Shown piece by piece: positions 33,519-40,727 of a stretch of DNA of 64,000 nt (positions are counted from its first letter, which is position 1; each line of letters starts with the position of its first letter). Position numbers and translations under genes: made by a program. The stretch is taken from assembly GCA_036502575.1 (NCBI GenBank), contig DASXYL010000062.1, positions 1-64,000 of the forward strand, written 5' to 3'. The notes beneath the pieces were generated by a model, which was not told where the DNA came from, made no database searches, and saw only the letters and a list, made by a program, of their open reading frames with translations. Origin of the DNA: DASXRA01 sp036502575. GTDB lineage: Bacteria > Actinomycetota > Actinomycetes > Mycobacteriales > Jatrophihabitantaceae.

Positions 33519-33830
33519 TCAGGTGGCGGGCTTGTCCTCGTCGCCGGGAGAGGTCTTCGGCGCGGACTCGGTGGGCCCGCTCGTCTCAGGTGTCGTCTCG
33601 GTTGGCGACGCCGCGGGCTTGGAACTGCTCGACGAGCCCTCGGCGGTGCCCTGACGCAGCCCCTCGGCGACGTCAGCCGCCTTCGTCTTGATCACCTCGC
33701 CGGCTTTCTCAGCTCGTTCCCGGAGCGATTGAGCCGCTGGCGTGGCCTTCTCGCGGAGTTCCTCGACCTTCGGCTTGGCCTTCTTGGCCAGCTCCTCGGC
33801 CTTGCTCTTGATGCGGTCAAATGCGGTCAT
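33519..33830 (-). CDS. Lys/Ala/Glu-rich helical small protein
   Basis: A 103-residue, highly charged protein: residues 1-62 are a repetitive amphipathic helix (KAEELAKKAKPKVEELREKA) like LEA or coiled-coil stress proteins; 63-103 is a disordered Ser/Thr/Pro/Glu tail. No cysteine, signal or membrane segment. Function unknown; a structural or stress role is only suggested by composition. Confidence 0.7.
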   Translation of the reverse strand: MTAFDRIKSKAEELAKKAKPKVEELREKATPAAQSLRERAEKAGEVIKTKAADVAEGLRQGTAEGSSSSSKPAASPTETTPETSGPTESAPKTSPGDEDKPAT

Positions 33831-33878
33831 GCGAATACTCCCGCCGATATCTCGGACTCACTGGGGTCGAGCCGTGGT

Positions 33879-34418
33879 CTACCCATTCTCGCCCCTGCGG
33901 ATGCGGTAGAGCACGTTCGGACGCAGCGGGCCGTCGGGCACGTCCGGATCGTCGAAATCGTCGGCGGGGTCGCGCGTCATGCCGATGCGGCGCATGACCG
34001 CCTGTGAGCGGACGTTGGTGGTTGTCGTGACGGCGAGGATCTCGGACAGATCGAGGGGGCCGAAGCCGAAGTCCAGGGCCGCTCGAGCCGCCTCGGTCGC
34101 GTAGCCGTGGCCCCAGGCTGAGCGGATCAGCCGCCATCCGATCTCGATACCCGTGAACGGCAGGCCGTCGTCCACGGGGTCCAGGCCGGCGAATCCGATG
34201 AACCTGCCGGCGTCGTGCGCCTCGAGGGCCCACCACCCGTAGCCGCGCTGGTCGAGATCCTCCTGGAAGCGGGCGATCGAGTCCGCGCTCTCGGCTGGCG
34301 TGAGCAGGCCCGGGAAGTGCTCGCGAACCTCGGGGTCGGCGTTCATCGCCGCCCACGGGTCAAGATCGGATTCTCGCCAACGGCGTAGCAGCAGCCGATC
34401 GGTTCGCAGCTCGGTCAC
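33879..34418 (-). CDS. GNAT acetyltransferase, RimJ/RimL type
   Basis: A 179-residue N-acetyltransferase of the RimJ/RimL subgroup: starts TELRTDRLLLRRWRESDLDP, with the acetyl-CoA loop region IRSAWGHGYATEAARAALDF (about 110-130) and a final strand with SQAVMRRIGM. Substrate (ribosomal protein or small molecule) unknown. Confidence 0.87.
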   Translation of the reverse strand: MTELRTDRLLLRRWRESDLDPWAAMNADPEVREHFPGLLTPAESADSIARFQEDLDQRGYGWWALEAHDAGRFIGFAGLDPVDDGLPFTGIEIGWRLIRSAWGHGYATEAARAALDFGFGPLDLSEILAVTTTTNVRSQAVMRRIGMTRDPADDFDDPDVPDGPLRPNVLYRIRRGENG

Positions 34419-34427
34419 CCAGGCAAC

Positions 34428-35069
34428 TTAACGGGACGAGAGCTGGGCGCTGAGCCGGGACAGGTCGATTCCTCGGGCTTCGAGCAGCAACCGCAACGGG
34501 TTGGGACGCCCGCCGACCCAGCCCAGTACGGCCAGCTGGCGTCGACTGCGCCGACTGAGCTGCGTACCGAGCGGATCGCGGGCGTCCTGCAGGATCCCGT
34601 ACAGCAGATGCTCGGGGCCTACGCCGCTGTCGCCCCGCTGGTCGGCGAAGCGCCCCCCGATCTCGAAGGAGCGCTTGGCCAGCAGGTGCACGCACAGCGC
34701 GCTCGGTCGCGGATGCCCACCCCGCCACCGCGGACGGCGCCGCACCCGGCGCTGCGCGGCCAGGACCGCGTCCTGGCCGAAGGTTGCCGCCAGGCGGGTG
34801 TTCAGCGCGTCCAGGTCGATGCCGAAGGTGCGCAAGGCACCGGCCGGATCGATCTGCGACGGAAGCGTCGGGCCGACCCGCAGCAGCTCGGCACGGGCAG
34901 TGGCGAGGTCGATGCCGTGGTCGGCCAACAGCTCGGCCGCCGTGCCGCCGTGCCGTAACAACCCGAGCAGCACGTGCTCGTCAGCGATACCCGGGTGGCC
35001 CAGTTCGCGGGCCTCCAGGTAGGCGAGTCGCACCACCTCGCGACCGTCGCGGGTCAGCCGGCCCTCCAT
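34428..35069 (-). CDS. Clp N-domain (R-domain) protein
   Basis: A 213-residue protein with two Clp amino-terminal repeat segments (LGHPGIADEHVLLGLLRHGG near 20-45, and SGVGPEHLLYGILQD near 150), the substrate- or adaptor-binding part of ClpA/C ATPases, but no AAA module. Start ATG 35069 follows GGAGGG and overlaps the HTH stop in TGATG. Such stand-alone Clp-N proteins are often paired with a small HTH gene in actinomycetes; the role is unknown. Confidence 0.82.
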   Translation of the reverse strand: MEGRLTRDGREVVRLAYLEARELGHPGIADEHVLLGLLRHGGTAAELLADHGIDLATARAELLRVGPTLPSQIDPAGALRTFGIDLDALNTRLAATFGQDAVLAAQRRVRRRPRWRGGHPRPSALCVHLLAKRSFEIGGRFADQRGDSGVGPEHLLYGILQDARDPLGTQLSRRSRRQLAVLGWVGGRPNPLRLLLEARGIDLSRLSAQLSSR

Positions 35070-35308
35070 CACGAGCCCTCCCCGCGCAGGCGCAGCCCGT
35101 GCTTGTAGTGCACGGCTTGCTTGGTCACCCCGAGTCGGCGCGCGATGTCGCGCCACGACCAGCCCCGGCTGCGCGCGTTCGCAACCTGGAGATCCTCCAG
35201 CACCTCGACCAGCTGACGCAGGGCCACCACCGCTGTCAACCCGAGTTCCGGGTCGCTGCCGGATGCCGCGTCCATCAGCCGCCTGCTCTCCTCGACGCTC
35301 ACTGCCAT
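35069..35308 (-). CDS. Small HTH protein coupled to the Clp-N gene
   Basis: A 79-residue protein: helical N-terminal part, then an HTH (GWSWRDIARRLGVTKQAVHY, about 48-67) like sigma-factor region 4. It is translated in overlap with the Clp-N protein gene. Two tandem CGTCAA-N6-TTGACG palindromes lie directly upstream of its start, strongly suggesting autoregulation. Confidence 0.82.
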   Translation of the reverse strand: MAVSVEESRRLMDAASGSDPELGLTAVVALRQLVEVLEDLQVANARSRGWSWRDIARRLGVTKQAVHYKHGLRLRGEGS

Positions 35309-35310
35309 GC

Positions 35311-35355
35311 CGTCAATTTACGTTGACGACGGGCTGGCGTCAATCGCCTTTGACG
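35311..35355. promoter_or_regulatory. Two tandem CGTCAA-N6-TTGACG operators
   Basis: Identical 6-6-6 inverted repeats at 35311-35328 and 35338-35355, centres 27 bp apart, between the divergent HTH gene and the ArsR-family gene. The first lies 2 bp before the HTH start codon. The best-placed binder is the small HTH protein; the second site also overlaps a TTGACG that could be the -35 element of the metal-sensor promoter. Confidence 0.65.
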
Positions 35356-35358
35356 ATT

Positions 35359-35371
35359 CTGAACAGTTCAG
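35359..35371. promoter_or_regulatory. Candidate metal-sensor operator
   Basis: CTGAA-CAG-TTCAG is a short palindrome 22 bp before the chosen GTG of the CmtR-like gene, suited to autorepression. It is distinct from the CGTCAA/TTGACG sites beside it. Confidence 0.4.
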
Positions 35372-35393
35372 CCGACGATGTACTGTCGAGTCC

Positions 35394-35726
35394 GTGCCGA
35401 CGGCTGTGACGTACGGGCAGGTGCTGGCGCGGTTCGGGCACGCGCTCTCCGATCCGACCCGGGCCCGGGTCCTGCTCGCCCTCAAGGACGGGCCGGGGTA
35501 TCCGGCCGAGCTCGCCGAGCTGCTCGGAGTGTCGCGCCAGTCGCTGTCCAATCACCTGGCCTGCCTTCGCGGATGCGGGCTGGTGGTCGTGGTTCTGGAG
35601 GGTCGGCGGGCCCGGTACGAGCTGGCGGATGCGCAGCTGGCCCACGCCCTGGGAGACCTGCTCGGGGTCGTGCTGGCCGTCGATCCGGCTACGTGCGACG
35701 CGACGGGCGAACGGCGCATCCCGTGA
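35394..35726 (+). CDS. ArsR-family metal sensor, CmtR-like
   Basis: A 110-residue ArsR/SmtB repressor. Cysteines C57 and C61 in the recognition-helix segment ACLRGCGLV and C101 near the C-terminus correspond to C57, C61 and C102 of M. tuberculosis CmtR, the Cd(II)/Pb(II) sensor. The GTG at 35394 is chosen so numbering and domain start fit CmtR. The stop overlaps the cation exporter start in GTGA, so repressor and pump are coupled. Ligand preference for Cd or Pb is inferred from the cysteines. Confidence 0.85.
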   Translation: MPTAVTYGQVLARFGHALSDPTRARVLLALKDGPGYPAELAELLGVSRQSLSNHLACLRGCGLVVVVLEGRRARYELADAQLAHALGDLLGVVLAVDPATCDATGERRIP

Positions 35727-36352
35727 CGACGCTGCCCGTCGGGGCATCGCCGGCGCGCCGGGACGTGCTGGCCCGGCGGATACGACTGCTCGTCGCGGCC
35801 ACGATCAGCTACAACGTCGTCGAGGCGGGCGTCGCGCTCGTCGCCGGCGCGGTAGCGTCGTCGACGGCGTTGCTCGGTTTCGGCCTGGACTCGGTGGTCG
35901 AGGTCGCCTCGGCGGCCGGGGTGGCCTGGCAGTTCGCCGGACGGGACCATGAGCGACGCGAGGCGCGGGAGCGAACCGCACTGCGTGTGACGGCGTTGTC
36001 GTTCTTCGCGCTCGCGGCGTTCGTGATCGTCGATGCGGTGCGAGCCCTGGCCGGGGACGGTGAGGCGCGGCACTCGGCCGTGGGCATCGTGCTGGCCGTG
36101 GTGTCGCTGGCGGTGATGCCGGTGCTGTCGGTCGCGCAACGCCGCACCGGGCGGCAACTCGGGTCGGCCTCGGCGGTGGCCGACTCCAAGCAGACGCTGC
36201 TGTGCACCTACCTGTCCGGCGTGCTGTTGCTCGGACTGCTCGCCAACGCGCTACTCGGCTGGTCGTGGGCCGACCCGATCGCCGCCCTGGTCATTGCCGC
36301 CGTCGCGATCCGGGAAGGTCGCGAAGCCTGGAAAGGCGACGCCTGCTGCTAG
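35723..36352 (+). CDS. Cation diffusion facilitator-type exporter
   Basis: A 209-residue CDF-like membrane protein with about five or six helices, lacking the C-terminal cytosolic metal-binding domain of long CDFs. The GFGLDSVVEVASAAGV segment (helix 2) and VADSKQTLLCTYLSGVLLLG (helix 5) contain the Asp/Ser residues expected of the transport site. It ends in GDACC. Coupled to a CmtR-like sensor, so it probably exports Cd, Pb or Zn. The 3' end overlaps the MIP gene tail. Confidence 0.85.
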   Translation: MTTLPVGASPARRDVLARRIRLLVAATISYNVVEAGVALVAGAVASSTALLGFGLDSVVEVASAAGVAWQFAGRDHERREARERTALRVTALSFFALAAFVIVDAVRALAGDGEARHSAVGIVLAVVSLAVMPVLSVAQRRTGRQLGSASAVADSKQTLLCTYLSGVLLLGLLANALLGWSWADPIAALVIAAVAIREGREAWKGDACC

Positions 36353-37074
36353 GACAGGCGCGGGACAACGACGTCTCCGGCCCGTTCGCCGATGTCGGGG
36401 TAGAGGATCAGGACGATGGCGGTGCCGACCGCAGCGCCGATGAGCTGCACGCCGACGAACCCGGGCACGGACGCTGGGGCGATTCCGGCGAACGTGTCGG
36501 AGAACATCCGCCCGACGGTGACGGCCGGGTTGGCGAACGAGGTAGAGCTGGTGAACCAGTACGCCGCCCCGATGTAGGCCCCGACCGCGGGCGCCGCGAG
36601 TGGCCCGCGGTGGGTACGGGCCAGCGCGAAGATCACCAGCAGCAATCCGGCGGTGGCGACGACCTCGGCGACCAGATGCGCACCGCTGGCGCGATGCTTG
36701 CCGGACAGGTGCGGATTCACGTCGAACATGACGTCGCCCAACAAGGCTCCGCCGATTCCGCCGGCGCACTGCGCCACGGTGTAGGCGCCGACCTCGGGCA
36801 ACGTCAGCCCGGCGCCGACGCGACGGCCGAGGAACCAATCCGCCAGTGAGACCACGGGGTTGAAGTGTGCCCCGGACACCGGCCCGAGGGTAAGGATCAG
36901 CACCGCCAGGCCGAACGCGGTGGCGGTGCTGTTCTCCAGTAACTGCAGCCCCACGTCGCTCGGCGAGAGACGCTGGGCGGCGATCCCGGAGCCCACCACG
37001 ACGGTCACCAGCAGGCCGGTGCCGAGGAACTCGGCGAACAGCCGCCGGGTCAACGGCGGAGAGCTCTCGTCCAC
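36349..37074 (-). CDS. MIP/aquaporin-family channel
   Basis: A 241-residue six-helix channel. Both half-helix NPA-type motifs are present as SGAHFNPVVS and FANPAVTVGR; the first is the NPV variant. In arsenic clusters such channels let arsenite leave the cell down its gradient. GTG 37074 is chosen because the alternative upstream frame crosses the arsR remnant. It is divergent from the decayed arsR-arsC gene and near arsM, supporting an arsenite role. Confidence 0.85.
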   Translation of the reverse strand: MDESSPPLTRRLFAEFLGTGLLVTVVVGSGIAAQRLSPSDVGLQLLENSTATAFGLAVLILTLGPVSGAHFNPVVSLADWFLGRRVGAGLTLPEVGAYTVAQCAGGIGGALLGDVMFDVNPHLSGKHRASGAHLVAEVVATAGLLLVIFALARTHRGPLAAPAVGAYIGAAYWFTSSTSFANPAVTVGRMFSDTFAGIAPASVPGFVGVQLIGAAVGTAIVLILYPDIGERAGDVVVPRLS

Positions 37075-37106
37075 GCCGCCATCTTGACAGGTGAGTAATA
37101 GCTCAG

Positions 37107-37116
37107 TCAATATTGA
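37107..37116. promoter_or_regulatory. ArsR-like operator TCAATATTGA
   Basis: Perfect 10-bp palindrome between the MIP gene and the arsR remnant, close to both starts. TCAA-TTGA cores are typical ArsR-family sites. With the local arsR broken, the intact ArsR at 38449 may act here. Confidence 0.45.
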
Positions 37117-37120
37117 GGCA

Positions 37121-37370
37121 ATGGACGCTGATCTAATCTTGACGCGGCGAGCCGCCCTGCACGGCGCGCTGGCCGACCCGGCGCGGCTGCGCATCATCGA
37201 CACCCTTGCCGTCGGCGACGGGTCGCCGTCCGAGCTGGCGCTACGAGGAGTGGATCCTCGACGATCCGGCCGGGCGCGACGTCGCCGACGTGCGGCGCCC
37301 GATCCGGGATGAGATCGAGCGCCGCGTCCTCGCCTTGCTCGCCGAGCTCGGCGTCCCCGCCCGGGGGTGA
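37121..37370 (+). pseudogene. arsR-arsC fusion remnant with internal deletion
   Basis: From ATG 37121 the first 40 residues read as the start of an ArsR repressor (LHGALADPARLRIIDTLAVG, SPSELA). The frame then becomes nonsense, ending at 37312. In the next frame, 37239-37370 encodes YEEWILDDPAGRDVADVRRP and a closing helix, which matches the C-terminus of low-molecular-weight-phosphatase-type arsenate reductases. The simplest reading is an ArsR-ArsC fusion, or adjacent arsR and arsC, that lost most of both domains. The HTH and catalytic Cys loop are gone. Confidence 0.75.
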
Positions 37371-37375
37371 CGCGA

Positions 37376-37534
37376 TCAGATCGGACGCGGCCCGGCACTG
37401 CGCGATACGGCGCTCTGCCGTGCGGCATCCAGGCGGTAGCTCGAGTCGCAGTTGGTGACCGTGGCGCACGCGTCGCAGAAGCACGTCGATCCGATCCGGG
37501 GCGCTGCGGCCCGGCGCCGGCACAGCCAGTTCAC
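37376..37534 (-). CDS. Cys-rich 52-residue protein coupled to arsM
   Basis: A short frame starting at GTG 37534, which overlaps the arsM stop as GTGA, the same coupling used by many real gene pairs here. It runs 52 codons to TGA. Five cysteines occur: C5, then C18, C20, C23 and C29 in STCFCDACATVTNC, followed by a basic Arg/Ala/Ser-rich tail. The cluster resembles a thiolate metal-binding site and would suit arsenite or zinc. No family recognised; support rests on coupling, cysteine pattern and context. Confidence 0.5.
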   Translation of the reverse strand: MNWLCRRRAAAPRIGSTCFCDACATVTNCDSSYRLDAARQSAVSRSAGPRPI

Positions 37535-38361
37535 CGTGACACCCCGCTCATGGGCTTGACGGCGCGCACGATCGCCGAGTGCATGCCCGGCGCCGCCTCG
37601 AGGGTGAACTGCACCTCGGCGTCGACGAATCCGGCGGCGGTCAGGCCGTCGAGGTACTCCTGCCGCGACAGCGCCCCGGCGATGCAGCCGACATAGGAGC
37701 CGCGTTCGGCGCGTTCCGCTGAGGAGAGGCGGTCCTCGGCGACGACGTCGGACACGCCGATGCGACCGCCCGGCGCGAGCACCCGGAACATCTCGGCCAG
37801 CACGGCGGGCTTGTCGGTGGACAGGTTGATCACGCAGTTGGAGATCACGACGTCCACCGCGCCGTCGGGCAGCGGTACGTCCTCGATGGTGCCCTTGACG
37901 AACTCGACGTTGCTCGCCCCGGCCTTCTCGGCATTCGTTCGCGCGAGGGCGAGCATCTCGTCGGTCATGTCGACCCCGTAGGCGAAGCCGGTCTCACCGA
38001 CGCGCCGAGCCGACAGCAGGACGTCGATCCCGCCGCCCGAGCCGAGGTCGAGCACCCGCTCGCCGGTGCGCAGCTCGGCCACGGCCAGTGGATTGCCGCA
38101 GCCCAGGCTCGCCGCCAGTGCCTCGGGCGGCAGCGCGTCCTGCTCGTCCGCGCTGTACATCCCGACCCCGAACGTGTCGTCCACCTGCACCGACTCCGGC
38201 GCACATGACCCGGCCGAGCAGCAGCTGCCCAATTCCGACGCGGACGGCCCGCAGCAACTCTCGGCCGCCACCGCCTCGCTGTTCGTGCTGCCCAGGGTCA
38301 CCGCGGTGGCCGCGGCGGCATATCGCTCCCGGACCTGCTCGCGCAGATCAGCATCTGTCAT
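37531..38361 (-). CDS. arsM: Arsenite methyltransferase
   Basis: A 276-residue SAM-dependent ArsM. The SAM motif VLDLGSGGGIDVLLSARRVG is near 105-125. Conserved cysteines include a Cys-rich N-terminal segment (SCCGP, SCCSAGSC), C in SNCVINLS and C in YVGCIAGA, the latter pair being expected As(III) ligands. It methylates arsenite to volatile or less retained species. ATG 38361 is taken over an in-frame codon 11 upstream. Divergent from arsR with a strong inverted repeat between them. Confidence 0.9.
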   Translation of the reverse strand: MTDADLREQVRERYAAAATAVTLGSTNSEAVAAESCCGPSASELGSCCSAGSCAPESVQVDDTFGVGMYSADEQDALPPEALAASLGCGNPLAVAELRTGERVLDLGSGGGIDVLLSARRVGETGFAYGVDMTDEMLALARTNAEKAGASNVEFVKGTIEDVPLPDGAVDVVISNCVINLSTDKPAVLAEMFRVLAPGGRIGVSDVVAEDRLSSAERAERGSYVGCIAGALSRQEYLDGLTAAGFVDAEVQFTLEAAPGMHSAIVRAVKPMSGVSR

Positions 38362-38386
38362 CGCACACTCTCCCATCGACGAAGTT

Positions 38387-38414
38387 CGATACATCGAGGA
38401 TCACCGATGTATCG
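38387..38414. promoter_or_regulatory. ArsR operator between arsM and arsR
   Basis: CGATACATCG and CGATGTATCG are perfect 10-bp inverted arms separated by eight bases, centred in the 87-bp gap between the divergent arsM and arsR starts. Very likely the ArsR binding site controlling both. Confidence 0.7.
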
Positions 38415-38448
38415 ACTGATGTCAATACGACGTGGCAGACTGGATGCC

Positions 38449-38820
38449 ATGCCTACTCATATGCTGCCGATGCTCCCAAGCGATTTAGCGGTCTGCTGCC
38501 CGCCGCTGACCGGCCGCGTCATCAGCACCGAGGACGCCGAGCAACTCGCCCAGCGCTTCAAGGCCCTCGGGGATCCGACCCGCGTCCGGCTGTTGTCGCT
38601 CATCGCGGCCCACGACGGTGGCGAGGCCTGCATCTGCGACCTCATCGACCCGGTCGGGTTGTCGCAACCGACCGTCTCGCATCACATGAAGCAACTAGCG
38701 GACGCCGGTCTCGTCACTCGACAGCAACGGGGCAAGTGGGCCTACTACCGCATCGTCGACGACACCCTGGCCTCGCTCGCCACCGCGATCACCCCAGCGG
38801 CGGCCCGGCCCTCGGCCTAG
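38449..38820 (+). CDS. arsR: ArsR arsenic-responsive repressor
   Basis: A 123-residue ArsR/SmtB repressor. Winged HTH with CICDLIDPVGLSQPTVSHHM; the CxC at the start of that helix is the classic As(III) site, and an N-terminal CCPP adds further thiols. The ATG at 38449 is chosen; an in-frame start 14 codons earlier would lie inside the operator palindrome. Divergent from arsM, which it should derepress when arsenite binds. Confidence 0.88.
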   Translation: MPTHMLPMLPSDLAVCCPPLTGRVISTEDAEQLAQRFKALGDPTRVRLLSLIAAHDGGEACICDLIDPVGLSQPTVSHHMKQLADAGLVTRQQRGKWAYYRIVDDTLASLATAITPAAARPSA

Positions 38821-38862
38821 ACCGAGCGGCGGCTGCCGCCGGCTGATGGGAGAGGGGACTGC

Positions 38863-39660
<798 letters not shown>

Positions 39661-39752
39661 GCAGATAGCCCTCCTGCGAAGTGTCGATCGCCAACGGCGA
39701 ATATCGTAATGTATATAGTAGGTAACCTGTCGAACGCCAGTGAGGATCGGCC

Positions 39753-40721
39753 ATGACGCTGACGCGACCGCCGTACGACCCGGAACTGAAAGTGTTTCTC
39801 GATTCGCTGCTCGCGATGCTCCCGGCAAATCTCGAGCTCGATCTCGACCACATGGACGCCGTCCGCGAGCGAGCCAATCGGATGTACCCGCCGATCGGGG
39901 CGATCCTCGCCGGCACCGACCTCGAGCATCTCGATATCGAGGTGCCCGGCCCGATGGGTTCCCCCGATGTCACCCTGTCGGTCGTCCGCCGCCCGGGCTC
40001 GACCCCGACGCCGTGCCTGTACTACGTACACGGGGGCGGCATGATCACCGGGCATCGCTTCGTCGGCGCCGACGCGTTCCCGGAATGGATCGATCGGTTC
40101 GGCGTCACGGTGGTCACCGTCGAGTACCGGCTCGCGCCGGAGAACCCGCACCCCGCGCCCAGCGAGGATTGCTATGCCGGACTGGGCTGGGTGGCCGAGC
40201 ACGCGTCCGAGCTCGGAATCGATCCCGATCGCATCCTCGTCGTCGGCGGCAGTGCTGGCGGCGGTCTGGCCGCGGCGGTCGCTCTGATGGCCCGCGACCG
40301 GGGCGGCCCGGCCCTGCGCGGGCAGGTCCTGATCTGTCCGATGCTCGACGACCGGAACGAGACGGTGTCGAGTCGGCAGTACGACGACCGCAGCCTGTGG
40401 AATCGAGACTTCAACCTGACCGGGTGGCAAGCGCTGCTCGGTTCGACTCGCGGCACGGCCGACGTCTCCGCCTACGCTGCCCCGGCGCGCGAGCAGAACC
40501 TCCGTGGGCTTCCGCCGGCCTACCTCGACGTGGGCTCGGCGGAGGTGTTCAGGGACGAGGTCGTCGACTACGCCTCGCGCATCTGGGCGGTCGGCGGCGA
40601 GGCCGAACTGCACGTGTGGGCCGGCGGCTTTCACGGGTACGAACGCGCCGCACACACCGCGGTGGCCCAGGCATCCAAGGCCGCCCGCAACAACTGGATC
40701 GAGCGCGCCCTTCGCGACTAG
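39753..40721 (+). CDS. HSL-type alpha/beta hydrolase (esterase)
   Basis: A 322-residue esterase of the hormone-sensitive-lipase family: oxyanion motif HGGG at 93-96, nucleophile elbow GGSAG with S167, and a catalytic His in GGFHGYE near the C-terminus. Cytosolic, no signal. It could hydrolyse short acyl esters, possibly removing acetyl groups from imported molecules, but that is inference. It ends 6 bp before the stop of the convergent GH2 gene. Confidence 0.88.
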   Translation: MTLTRPPYDPELKVFLDSLLAMLPANLELDLDHMDAVRERANRMYPPIGAILAGTDLEHLDIEVPGPMGSPDVTLSVVRRPGSTPTPCLYYVHGGGMITGHRFVGADAFPEWIDRFGVTVVTVEYRLAPENPHPAPSEDCYAGLGWVAEHASELGIDPDRILVVGGSAGGGLAAAVALMARDRGGPALRGQVLICPMLDDRNETVSSRQYDDRSLWNRDFNLTGWQALLGSTRGTADVSAYAAPAREQNLRGLPPAYLDVGSAEVFRDEVVDYASRIWAVGGEAELHVWAGGFHGYERAAHTAVAQASKAARNNWIERALRD

Positions 40722-40727
40722 GACGTC

